Program-made: the position numbers and the translations under genes
NCBI GenBank assembly: GCA_025558095.1
Contig: JAIVFI010000015.1
Location: 620,001-684,000, forward strand
Direction of reading: 5' to 3'
Source: Hyaloraphidium curvatum
Lineage: Eukaryota > Monoblepharomycota > Hyaloraphidiomycetes > Hyaloraphidiales > Hyaloraphidiaceae
DNA length: 64,000 nt
Shown here: positions 10,551 through 20,094 of the stretch, in pieces
Numbering within the stretch: the stretch's first letter is position 1
Layout: each line of letters opens with the position of its first letter
Notes under the pieces: generated by a model
Told to the model about the DNA's origin: nothing
The model's database searches: none
What the model saw: the letters and a program-made list of their open reading frames with translations, nothing else

Positions 10551-11570
10551 CTAGAGCTCATCGCGTTCGACATGCTTGATCCTCGATTCCCGGCCCATCT
10601 TGCCGCTCTGATAGTCCTCAAAGGCCTGCATGAGCTCCGCCCGCGTGTTCATCACGAAGGGCCCAGCCCGCGCGACGGGTTCGGCGATAGGCTCGCCAAA
10701 CACAAGCAACGCGGCCACGGCTGCCTTTTCGAACCCCTTGACGCCCTCGCCGTGTGGAGCGGGGACGTCGACCTCAGCCGCGTCCTCGTCAGTGGTTATC
10801 TCGAGCTTGTCGCCCTCACCCAGGATCCCCACCACGCCTTCCGAGAGCACGGTATCGTTGCCGAACCTGCCGGCCCCGCGGAAGACGTAGGCCGTCCCGA
10901 CCTGGCCGCGCGGAACGTCGATGGTGACCTTGCCGCCGGCGCGGAGGCGGACGTCCATCATCGACACGGGAATGAGCGGCGAGATGGCGGCACCTTTCCC
11001 GGCGTGGCTGCCGGCGATGATCCTGACCGAGGAGAGCTCGTCCCTCACGACGGGCAAGGAAGCGGCGGGGATCTCGCTGTAGTTGGGCGGGATCATCTTG
11101 AGCCGCGCCGGCAGGTTGATCCAGATTTGGAAGCCCTCGACCGTGCCGCCCGTCCTCCGGAACTCTTCCTCCGAGTTGCCGCCGTGCACCACGCCGCGAC
11201 CGGCGATCATCCACTGCGCATCGCCAGGGTAGTTCACCGCAGAGTGGCCGGAGGAGCAGTGGTGCTGCAAAGCACCCTGCAAAAGGTATGAAACGGTAGA
11301 GAAACCACGGTGCGGGTGGTCGGGGGAGGGAAAGTCCTTTCCGGGCTCGATCTCGTAGGGGCCCATGTGGTCGTGGAGGAGAATGAGCCCTCCGAGATTG
11401 TCAAACGGCGGGCGGCGGACGGGGAAGCCGCCGCCTTCGAGCTGCTTGCGGGTCTTGATGACCTGACGAATGGCGCGGGAGACCATGTCGGCGTGGGTTA
11501 TTTGCGCGTCCGCGGCGACGAGGTAGGAGGCAGCGGCAATCAGGACGAGGCACGAGAGCAGGAGCTTCAT
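10551..11570 (-). CDS. Pirin-family cupin with a signal peptide
   Basis: A single exon of 339 aa. It starts with a clear signal peptide (MKLLLSCLVLIAAASYLVAA, ending at ADAQ). An upstream in-frame ATG at 11675 would bury this signal, so 11570 is preferred. The cupin body contains LILLHDHMGP, DHPHRGFSTVSYLLQGALQH and DAQWMIAGRGVVH, as in pirins, plus the C-terminal region ALLVFGEPIAEPVARAGPFVMNT. Pirins are normally nuclear or cytosolic Fe proteins or quercetin dioxygenases, so secretion is unusual. The HxE metal-binding motif, usually HSE, reads HGG here, so one Glu ligand appears lost. The YVC1 gene starts 129 nt away in the opposite direction, and the two may share a promoter. Confidence 0.88.
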   Translation of the reverse strand: MKLLLSCLVLIAAASYLVAADAQITHADMVSRAIRQVIKTRKQLEGGGFPVRRPPFDNLGGLILLHDHMGPYEIEPGKDFPSPDHPHRGFSTVSYLLQGALQHHCSSGHSAVNYPGDAQWMIAGRGVVHGGNSEEEFRRTGGTVEGFQIWINLPARLKMIPPNYSEIPAASLPVVRDELSSVRIIAGSHAGKGAAISPLIPVSMMDVRLRAGGKVTIDVPRGQVGTAYVFRGAGRFGNDTVLSEGVVGILGEGDKLEITTDEDAAEVDVPAPHGEGVKGFEKAAVAALLVFGEPIAEPVARAGPFVMNTRAELMQAFEDYQSGKMGRESRIKHVERDEL

Positions 11571-11699
11571 CCACGCATTGGCTTTATACTGATTCGAAGC
11601 CGTTTCGCGAGCTTTCGTGGCGATGGGCCGTTTTCCCGGCAAGAAAGTCCCTTGCCTCCCTGTCGCCGCCGCCACCCAGGGTCCCGACTCTGGAAGATA

Positions 11700-13705
11700 A
11701 TGGCGGCTTCAAACGCGTCGGAAAGGACGCCCCTGCTGGCCGGTGGCCAATCCAACTCCGATTCCGCCGTTGCCGTGGACGTCGCGCCTGCGGGACCGGT
11801 GGCCGACGCCGTCGACCTTTCCCCCGCTGATTTGGCGGCCAAATGCCGCGTTTTGGAGCGGATTGTCGCGCGGGAAGTGCCGGCCACGATCGGCAAGCTC
11901 GATCGCAATTCCATCGATGTGCCGGACAGGGTCGTGCAGGAGGCATTCGATACCGCCGGACACGCCGCCGTTTTCTTGTGCCTCCAGGCCATGGAGAACT
12001 TCATCTCGCGTTCGGAGCACGACCTCCACTTCCGGGACTTACGGTTGAGCCGGGCGGCCTATGCTGAATCGCTTGCCATCGAGCTGGTCCACGTCTGGGA
12101 AGACCCCGAGGAGCTCTTTTGCCGCGTTCTGGCCCGCAAGTTCGTCGTGGACGCCGACTTTGGAAAGCGCGCGGTTCCGGACAGCACCTTGACGCGGGCA
12201 GCCCGGGCCAAGCCGCTCAGTGCCCTGGAAAAGGCCGTCCACTACCGGGCCCTGATGTTCCTCTCGGACGCCTTTGTTTCCGAGTGCCTCAGGTCGATCT
12301 GGTACGGTAGGCTGTACCTGCAGACGCCGTCGTCGCTCGTACCGCTCTACAAGAAGGTGGATTCGTCCAAGTTCGGTTTCGAAGCGCTGGGCGAGGAGAG
12401 GATGAAGATTCCCGCGTACGCGAGCGCGGGCGAGATCTCCATGTTCCTGCTCTTCCTCGGCGTCTTTACTTGGGTCGTCAACCACCGGACGGATGCCTTT
12501 ACGGCCATCGAAATCGTGATGTACATCTTTTCGTTGTCTTGTGAGTCGGTCTCGGCATCGTTTGGCCCTCCTCTGACCTCGCCCCGTCTGAAGATGGCCT
12601 GAACGAGCTTCGCCAACTGTGGACATCGGGCCTGGCCGATTACTTCCTTGACTTCTACAACATGTTCGACGCCGCAGCCGTCGCGTTCTTTGCCTTCTCG
12701 TTCACCTTCAGAATCTTCGCCATGAACGCCGAGGGCGAGGAACGTGACAACCTGAACGACTGGTCCTTTGACTTGCTCGCGGTCAACAGCATCTTCCTCT
12801 GGTCGCGGACGCTTTCCATCTTTGCCCAATACGAGTAAGTTCACGGCGAGCTACGAGCCGGAATCACGCTGAACGCCGCCTCGAAAAGGTTCTTTGGAAT
12901 CGCGATCCTGATCACCCGTCAGATGTTCAAGGACGCGGCGCTGTTCCTGCTCCTCTTCGCCGTCATGCTCGTCGGCTTTTCGCAGTCCTTCATCGGCCTC
13001 CGCCCCGACATCCCTTACACGAGCTCCGTCTACCTGCTCACCAAGGCGGTCATGGGATCCCCCGAGTACGGGGAGGCCGAGGAGTACTCCCCATACCTGG
13101 GTGGCGCGCTCATGGTCTTTTGGATGACCGTCTCGGGCCTGATCCTGCTCAACGTCCTGATCGCCATCTTCAACTCGTCCTACGCCGCCATCGTCGAGAG
13201 CGCCGGCGTCGAGTTCCTCTACACCTTTGCCGTGGCCGTCTGCGTCAACGTCTGGGGCTCCCCGGACGACTACTCCTTCTTCCCCCCCGCGAACCTCGTC
13301 GACATCCTCGTCGTGCAGCCCGCCAAGCTCCTCGGCATCCCCGGCGCCGACGCCCTCGAGAGCTTCTGCTGGAACCTCGTCACCCTCCCGCAGGCGCTCC
13401 TCGTCGCCACCTACGAGTCGTTCTGGTCGCGCGGGCCGCCCGCGCTGTGGGGGAAGGAACTTGTGCTCCGCGCGGGGGCGACGCCGGGGGCTGGGGAGAC
13501 GGACGAAGACCTGCACCTGGACGGGATGGAGGGGGATCTGCTGGGGCTCAACACGTCGGCGGAGCCGGAGAAGGAGGACGCGGTGGCGAAGCTGGGGAAC
13601 GAGGTGGCGGAGGTGAGAGAGCAGCTGGCGAGGATGGAGGGGCTGCTGAGGAAGCTGGCCGGGTCGGGCGGGTCGTCGGCCTCGATCGTGCCCAGCGGCG
13701 TTTGA
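11700..13705 (+). CDS. YVC1-type vacuolar TRP calcium channel
   Basis: Exons are 11700-12540, 12594-12834 and 12889-13705, giving 632 aa. The cytosolic N-terminus carries ERTPLLAG, a dileucine-like sorting motif typical of vacuole-targeted proteins. A helical linker domain of about 250 residues is followed by six hydrophobic segments, including ISMFLLFLGVFTWVV, AAAVAFFAFSFTFRIFA and ALFLLLFAVMLVGFSQSF. A pore-like loop (YLLTKAVMGSPEYG) precedes the last helix MVFWMTVSGLILLNVLIAIFN, the TRP S6 signature. The acidic and coiled C-terminal tail (EKEDAVAKLGNEVAEVREQ) fits the Ca2+-responsive tail of yeast Yvc1/TRPY1, which releases vacuolar Ca2+ on stretch or osmotic shock. Introns are 53 and 54 nt, and the first has a clean CTGAC branch point. 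Confidence 0.9.
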
Positions 13706-13803
13706 CGGCTCCAAACGGGAAGGATCGGAAGCAATGTAATGTACCTCCGCACGCAAATGTACAACACGATCGCACGATCCGAACGACTCTCCCGACCCCG
13801 CGA

Positions 13804-15060
13804 TCAGTGACCGTTGGCCTTGGCCTGCGGCAGCGACCCCTTGGGGAAGGGGTTCGAGGAGAAGCCGGCCGTAGTCAGCAGCGCGCCGTCGATGATGTGC
13901 TCGGAGCCGGTCCTGGAGGTCGGATCGCGGTCACTTTGGTCAATATCCGCGCGGCAGGTAACCCACGTGAACGACGACTCGGTCGACGCGAGGTACAGGA
14001 TCAGGTTCGCCACCTCGATCGGCTCGCCCATTCGGCCCATGGGGTGTGCGTTGTTCCACCGGTACCGGATCTCCTCGACCGTGTCGGCGGGGAGGGCCGG
14101 ATTGTCGAAGATGCCGTCGAGAATGTTGGTAGGGAAGGCACCCGGCTGGAGGGAGCGTCAGCACGGGGTCGGGTAGAGAAAGGAAGGGGGGACCAACGTA
14201 CATGGACGGAGTTGCAGCGGATGTTCTTGTGCGCGAGGAAGAGGGCAGCGTGCTTGGTCATGCCGCGGACGGCCCACCTGGAGCGCAGCACGGCTGCGGT
14301 CAGCCGTTGTCCACCCGCCGGTGCCGACGTTGCCCGCAGACGCACTTTGTCGCGGTGTACCCGATCCCCGTCCCGCCGATGAACCCCGCCCCCGACGAGA
14401 TGTTGACGATCGATTTCCCCTCGGGGACCGGGTTCCGCTCCATGCTCCCGGCCCCGTGCTTGATCCCGAAGTATACGCCGTCCTGGTTGATCGAGCACAG
14501 CCGCCGCCAGTCGGCCGTGGGGTGCTTGGCGATGCTGGCCGCGCCGTCCTCGTGGGGCCGCATGTACTCGGAGTATTCGGCGCCGACCCCGGCGTTGTTC
14601 AGCAGAACGTCGAGGGGGCCGAAGGTGCGCTCGGCAAAGGCGATGGCTTCCTCCCACTGGGCTTCGTCGGTCACGTCCAGCGGGCACCCTGGAACCCGTT
14701 TCCGCGCCGAAGAAAGCCACGAGAAGAAGGATCAAGCGGAGCCGGGGCATTTCCCGGCCGGCGGAACCAGGCAGGGCGGACCGTCAGCGTGTCTCCCATC
14801 CCCGCGCACCATCGCCACCCACACGCCGCCTTGCCCCCCTCGGCCTCGATCTCGGCGACCACCTTCTTCCCGTTGGCCTCGAACGCCGCCAGGTCCGTGA
14901 CGACCACCCGAGCCCCGTGCCGGGCCATGAGCACCGCCGCGGTGTGCCCGAAACCCTTCGGGGACGCGCCGCCGGTCACGAAGACGACGCGGCCTTGGCT
15001 CGTCGAGGGGTTGAGCATGCGCGGGCCGGTGCCCGCGGGATGGGGGGTAAAGGAGGCCAT
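13804..15060 (-). CDS. Short-chain dehydrogenase/reductase, five exons
   Basis: Exons are 15060-14823, 14688-14346, 14277-14202, 14145-13967 and 13912-13804, giving 314 aa. The nucleotide-binding motif reads FVTGGASPKGFGHTA, a TGxxxGxG with a two-residue insertion. VLLNNAG, SIVNISSGAG and the catalytic YTATK (Tyr and Lys four residues apart) follow in order. The YTATK Lys codon is split by intron 2, and the C-terminal SSFTTGSEHIIDGALLTTAG is restored only by splicing intron 4. Substrate is unknown. The first intron is long for this window (134 nt); the others are 54-68 nt. The gene converges on YVC1, with 98 nt between stops. Confidence 0.88.
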
Positions 15061-15413
15061 TTCGCTCGTTCGCGGGCGGGAGATTGGAGGGGAAAGTGCT
15101 GTTTCGGCGGTGAGCGGGTAAAGCGGGGATCGGGGATCTTCCGGCCCTCGAACAGACAACGGGAGGAACCGGACCGCTTGTCCCACAAGAAGGACATTCG
15201 TAAAGTGAGCGGCAAGCTTAGCTGAGGCTGCTTCCACCCCTTGGATGGAGGGACTCGGGGCCGGGGTCTGCCAACTCCAGCGCCCCCGCCCTCAACAGAC
15301 TTTCCCAAACTCCAATATTCCGCCAGATGTATGCCACTCAGCAACAGCACCCGTCATCCCGTGGCCCAGCAACTCCTCCTCTTCCGGCTTTAGGTCCTTT
15401 CCTCCGCGTGCTT

Positions 15414-15809
15414 TCACGCCGCGACCTCCACGGTCACGTCCCACTTGACGGCGCTCCCCTCCAGTTCCCTCCCGCCGTTCTCGAACGCGTAGCGTCCCGC
15501 CAGCTTCCACGGCCGCGCCCGCGCGCGCACGGTGAACGGCGTGCCCTCGAAGCTGCCGTGCACCAGCGCGGGGCCGTCGGCGCCGGCGGGCACGCGCGGG
15601 AGCAGCGCGAGCAGGATGCGGAGGGCGTGGCGCTTCAGGCCGTCGGGGAGCGGGAAAGGGCGGTCGCCGCGGACGCCGGAGAGCGAGACGGGCACGACCT
15701 GGGAAGTGGGAGGGCGGGCGGAGGGGACGGGCGTCACCGCGGGTCGGGCAGCGGTGACGACCGGCGGCGTGCTCACCGCGTCGCCGAGGACGTACAGCGT
15801 CGGAGCCAT
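15414..15809 (-). CDS. Small uncharacterised protein
   Basis: A single exon of 131 aa with strong GC3 bias. The N-terminal half is Pro/Val/Thr-rich. The C-terminal half looks folded: LKRHALRILLALLPRVPAG, then FEGTPFTVRARARPWKLAGRY and VKWDVTVEVAA, a pattern of beta strands. I recognise no family and see no signal peptide or membrane segment. It lies between the SDR and the single-pass membrane protein on the same strand. Confidence 0.55.
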   Translation of the reverse strand: MAPTLYVLGDAVSTPPVVTAARPAVTPVPSARPPTSQVVPVSLSGVRGDRPFPLPDGLKRHALRILLALLPRVPAGADGPALVHGSFEGTPFTVRARARPWKLAGRYAFENGGRELEGSAVKWDVTVEVAA

Positions 15810-15993
15810 GCTGCGGGCGTCCGATAAGGCCCGGCCGGGTCCGCGGCCCGCGTGCAGTCGGCTGTTTGGGCTCGATTTATCGGCGCAGAGGGCGATTCGG
15901 CCGATTCTGACTGCCTGCCTCTTAAACTTCAGACTTCGTCTGATCTATCAGTGCTCGCCCAATAAAGTGCATCCAAATCACCCGATACATGCT

Positions 15994-17106
15994 CTACTTG
16001 GTGACCGCAGCGGCGGCGTTGGTGACGGCGGCGGCGCCCTGGTTGGCCGCGTCGGCGACAACGGCAGCACCCTGGTTCGCCGCATTGGTCACAGACGCGA
16101 CGCCGTGGTTGGCCGCGTCCACGACCGCCCCCGCAGCCTGGTTCGCCGAGCCCGCCACCGCATCCGCGGCGTCGCCGACCGCCGCCGCGACCTTGGTCGC
16201 CTCCTCCGGCACCGCCTCGCTCGCCGCCCTCGCCGCCTCCTCGAGCCCCAGATCCTTGGCGACCTTGGTCCCCTGCAGCTCCGCCGCGTGGTACCCCGTG
16301 GTCTGCTGCAGCGCCTGCACGCTGGGCACCTCGAACTGCGGCGCCGAGCCTAGGACCTGGCCCTCGGCAGCCTGGCGCTGCATCAGCGCGACGGCCTCGG
16401 AGGCGGTGAGCGTGCCGGCGGTGGTCTGGTCGACCTGCCAGGAGGGGACGTCGACCTTGGCGTTGGGGTCGAGGCGTTCGCCCTGGTGGGGTGGTGGGGT
16501 GCGCGGGGGAGAGAGGGATCCGGCGTCCGTGATCGGGGGGAATCCGGCGTCCGTGGTCGGTTCGGATCCACGGCGATGGCAGGCACGGCAGCGCGGAACA
16601 GCGCGGAACAGATAGGGAGCGCAAAAGGAAGCGAAAGCGACCCGGTCAGCAACCGTCCGCGCCGTCCGGAAGGCGGCGACCCACGTATCCGTTGTACACC
16701 TCCAGCTTCGACTCGTCCACCTTGGGCTCGGGGCAGCAGCAGCAAACGTTCTTGCGGAACCACGCCTGCCTCTTCTTGTTGCCCCTGAGCCAGACGTACA
16801 GGCACCCGCCGATGACCGCGACGAGGCCGACGAAGATGATGGCGATGAGGATGCCGGCTGCGCGCGGAGGGCCGTCAGCCGGCCAGCCGTTTCCGGGCGC
16901 GGTTGAAACGAACCTCCGGCGCCGCCCTCGAGCTGCCGCCTGTGCAGCCGCACGAACTCCTGCACGTCCTCGTCCGTGAGCCACCGCGGCGCTGCAAAGC
17001 GTCAGCCCGCCCCGTCTCCCGGCCCGCGGGAGGAGGGCGACCTACCGGCCCGCGCGGACGGGAGCATCGTCAGCGACAGCGCGGCGAGGAGCGCGGCGGA
17101 CGCCAT
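15994..17106 (-). CDS. Type I single-pass membrane protein, uncharacterised
   Basis: Exons are 17106-17046, 16991-16914, 16857-16685 and 16482-15994, giving 266 aa. A signal peptide (MASAALLAALSLTMLPSARA) leads to a short ectodomain containing WLTDEDVQEFVRLHRRQLEG, reminiscent of the start of CAP-superfamily proteins but ending at once. One membrane helix follows (ILIAIIFVGLVAVIGGCLYVW), then basic residues and a CCCC cluster likely to be palmitoylated. The cytoplasmic tail ends in Ala/Asn/Val-rich repeats of about eleven residues (VVDAANHGVASVTNAAN and similar), a helical pattern like LEA/apolipoprotein repeats. The third intron (202 nt) is the longest in this gene. Function is unknown; a surface sensor or adaptor is only a guess. 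Confidence 0.8.
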
Positions 17107-17417
17107 TTTAGGTTCGTTGGCGCTGGGGGACGTTTTGTGGCGGGGGTCGGGCATCGGTCAGCCAGCGCCGGAACCCGGGAAAGCGGTTTCTCCACCTCGC
17201 CACTTCCCCGTGCGCCGACGGTGGAAGGCCTCCTGCAGGCCATTCGGGCCACTGGATCGACAGGTTCCATGTACGGGACACAGGGCGGCGATCGATGGGA
17301 TCCGGTGCGGCTTCGTGCTGTCGGTTGGACAACGCCTCTGAGCCGCATAACGGGGACGCCGGATACTTTGATTGGTGCGGTACGAGATCGGCCTGCACAC
17401 GCTCACTTTCTAGAAGA

Positions 17418-17860
17418 CTAGCCCTTGGGTGTGCAGGTCTTGTTGTGCTCGGTCCACGCTGCGCGCTGGCATTCGGCTCCGCAGTACCTCGCCATGCCGC
17501 ACCGCCCGCAGCGCATCAGCTTGACTTTGCCGCCCTGGGACTTTCCGCATTGATCGCAGATATTCGCAGACATCGTGACGTTGAGGAAGGTGTCGCGGCG
17601 GACGAGGAAGCCCGGCGGTGCGTCCGCGGGCGCGACGCCGTATCCCGGAACGGCATGATCGCCTCGTAGAGCGAAGTCAGGTAGCGCCAGAGGTCGATGC
17701 AACTGCGCCACACTTCGGCACGCCGTGGTTCGGGCACCGCTTCCAGCAGCATGCGCGCCGCTTCGGCGGCCCGAGCGACGGCTCCCCGGTCGGACGACCA
17801 GGGCAGCAGTTCCCTCGCGCACCGCGGCCGCCAGATCCCCGGCTTCTCCGAGACCAGCAT
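17418..17860 (-). pseudogene. MYND zinc-finger protein with a frameshift
   Basis: The C-terminus is a clear MYND finger: CDQCGK, CGRCGMARYCGAECQ and WTEHNKTC, supplying the Cys/His ligands for two zincs. MYND fingers bind proline-rich peptides. Upstream coding sequence in another minus frame gives LVSEKPGIWRPRCARELL and VWRSCIDLWRYLTSLYEAIM. The two frames are both open around 17640-17660 but no GT-AG intron connects them, so a single-base indel is likely, from sequencing or decay. The 5' end is unclear. The frame stays open upstream past 17860 through SVHITHLP, toward the start of the divergent zinc-finger gene at 17995. Confidence 0.55.
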
Positions 17861-17994
17861 GGGCAGGTGGGTGATGTGGACGCTCGTGCGGCGCAGCGCA
17901 TGTTCGGACTCGCCTGTTGGCTTGCATGGTCTCCACCGGTCCCTGCTCAGCCGCGTGCGCCTCTCAAACCATCACTTCGCCGGTCCTGCCCGAA

Positions 17995-20040
17995 ATGCAG
18001 GACATCCGGCGCTTCCTCTCCCCCGCCGGCAAGTGCCGGAGCGCATCGGAAGCCGGCCGTGCCAAGGTGCCGCGCGCCGGGTCCGCGGCGTCGCCGCCCG
18101 GCGCTGCCGTTGCGGGCGACGCTGGCGAGCAAGCACCGCACACGGAGGCTCTGCCGCGGCCCCCGAAGCGCGAAATGATCGTTCTGGACAGCGACGACGA
18201 TGACGCCGTGGCTATTGTCCGGGATGCGCCGCGCGCTTCGCCGGGCATCCCTCCGGCTCCGGCGGCAAATCTCGGCACCCTTATCTCGGACGAAGCAGAA
18301 TCGTCCAAGGATCTTGGATCAGACCCCGGCGTTGCAGCCGATGAGGGTGGAGGCAGGGCCGCCGGAAAAAAAGCGCAGTTTTCGTGCCAATGGGAAGGTT
18401 GCCACAAGGTCTTTGGCACTGCGAATTCCCGCACGCGTCATGCCAAGCAGGAACACAATAAGGAGCGCCCGTTTCGGTGCACGGAATGCGGCGATTTGTT
18501 CCCCAGATCTGAGAACCTCATGTTGCACTGGCGGACCCACACGGGCGAGCGTCCCTATGAGTGCGATTTCGAGGGCTGCGGAAAAAGCTTCACCACGTCT
18601 GGTGGCCTCGTCAAGCACGGGCGCATCCACTCTGGAGAGCGACCACACGTGTGCGATTTTGACGGCTGCGACAAGACATTCGCCGATTTAAGCAATCTTG
18701 TCACGCATAAGCGGAAGCACACTGGAGCGCGCCCCTATCAATGCGAAGCGGAAGGATGTGGGAAGCGCTTCAGACTGTCGGGTAAACTCGTCAACCACAG
18801 GCGGATCCATACAGGGCAACGTCCGTTTGCCTGTGACGTTGGCGGCTGCGGGAAGTCATTTGTTCAGTCAGGACACCTGATTACGCATCTTCGGTCGCAC
18901 ACCGGAGAGAAGCCGTACGAGTGTTACTTTGAGGGCTGCGGAAGAGCGTGTACCACATCTGGGAACCTTGTGGAACACATACGGACCCATACTGGAGAGC
19001 GCCCCCATGTGTGCACTTTTCAGGGCTGCAGCAAAGCATTCGCCAGCTCAGGCACCCTGAAGGTTCACTTGCGCTTTCACGCCAACGAGCGCCGTTTCGA
19101 CTGCCACTTCGAGGGCTGTGTCAAATCGTTCATTACCTCCAGCAACCTTGCCACCCACGTGCGGACCCACACTGGGGAGCGCCCTTACGTATGCCACTTT
19201 GAAGGGTGCGGCAAGGCATTCACTCAATCACGCGATGTCGCCGTGCACATGCGGACCCACACCGGGGAGCGTCCTTACGCATGCCATGTCGAAGATTGTG
19301 GCAAGGCATATGCTCAGTCTGGCGATCTTGGCAGACATCTGAAGAGCCACGAGCCTTGCCCTCACAAAACCCCGTCAATGTCGATGCTGAGGTGCCCGGA
19401 TCCCGAGAATCAAAATCCAGGTCACGGCAAAGCACTGTGCAAAGCGCTTGCAAAGAAGCTTCCCGGTCGCTCCGTGTCGGAGGTGCATGCCGTCGTGAGC
19501 TACTTGTTCGCGACCTTTGGAGACGACTGGATCCACGATCCCGAAGCCGCCGTGGATGCGTGCTATTGGGCGATGACAACTATCCTTGCGCATCCCCAAA
19601 CGACCAAGAATCTGCGCGTCGACGCCCACTTCGTCGACCCCGAAGGCCAGCTCATCATGCTCGAGTTCGACGGCGTCTACTTCCACTCACCCGACCGGAA
19701 GGCGCAGTCGGATGCCAACAAGACCGCGGTCATGGCCACCATGGGGAAGGTGGTCCGCATCCGCGACCTCGGCCTCGACGCCGTCGAGGTCGACGATTCG
19801 CTGGCCGACAACGTCTCGCAGGTCTTCCTCACCCAACCCTTCCGCGGCTTCGCCAACCTCCGCCGCGACGTCCTCCGCGTGCTCGCGACGGATCTGCAGC
19901 TCGGCCCCGGTGAGGTCGACGATGGGACCTGTAGGGCGCTGGGGACGATCGCGGACAGGGTGGTGATCCGTCTCGCGGGCCTGCAGCCGGAGGAGGAAGG
20001 CGCGCGGGACGGGGACATCAGGTCCTTCATGAGCAACTGA
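17995..20040 (+). CDS. C2H2 zinc-finger array fused to a PD-(D/E)XK-like nuclease domain
   Basis: A single exon of 681 aa. ATG 17995 gives the N-terminus MQDIRRFLSPAG; an upstream in-frame ATG at 17917 is possible. Residues 1-125 are low complexity with an acidic patch (DSDDDD). Residues 129-453 hold eleven tandem C2H2 fingers, mostly CX4C-X12-HX3H with TGERP/TGEKP linkers, as in sequence-specific DNA-binding proteins. After a linker, residues 500-620 contain LRVDAHF (Asp543), LIMLEFDGVYFHS (Glu557, Asp559), SDANKT (Lys576) and KVVRIRDLGLDAV. This order matches Vsr/DUF559-type PD-(D/E)XK nucleases, where the acidic residues bind metal and the Arg-rich strand follows. Catalytic activity is inferred, not shown. 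If active, this is a natural zinc-finger nuclease. Confidence 0.85.
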   Translation: MQDIRRFLSPAGKCRSASEAGRAKVPRAGSAASPPGAAVAGDAGEQAPHTEALPRPPKREMIVLDSDDDDAVAIVRDAPRASPGIPPAPAANLGTLISDEAESSKDLGSDPGVAADEGGGRAAGKKAQFSCQWEGCHKVFGTANSRTRHAKQEHNKERPFRCTECGDLFPRSENLMLHWRTHTGERPYECDFEGCGKSFTTSGGLVKHGRIHSGERPHVCDFDGCDKTFADLSNLVTHKRKHTGARPYQCEAEGCGKRFRLSGKLVNHRRIHTGQRPFACDVGGCGKSFVQSGHLITHLRSHTGEKPYECYFEGCGRACTTSGNLVEHIRTHTGERPHVCTFQGCSKAFASSGTLKVHLRFHANERRFDCHFEGCVKSFITSSNLATHVRTHTGERPYVCHFEGCGKAFTQSRDVAVHMRTHTGERPYACHVEDCGKAYAQSGDLGRHLKSHEPCPHKTPSMSMLRCPDPENQNPGHGKALCKALAKKLPGRSVSEVHAVVSYLFATFGDDWIHDPEAAVDACYWAMTTILAHPQTTKNLRVDAHFVDPEGQLIMLEFDGVYFHSPDRKAQSDANKTAVMATMGKVVRIRDLGLDAVEVDDSLADNVSQVFLTQPFRGFANLRRDVLRVLATDLQLGPGEVDDGTCRALGTIADRVVIRLAGLQPEEEGARDGDIRSFMSN

Positions 20041-20094
20041 ATCGCGCCGTCATCCCAGTCTAGTCGGAAAAGAACGCCCCAACTCACACGCGCC

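Noticed and set aside
15994-16180. Ala/Asn repeats as a sign of a tandem DNA repeat array
   Set aside because: The repeats are part of an expressed-looking coding exon with varied codons, so they are described as a protein feature only.
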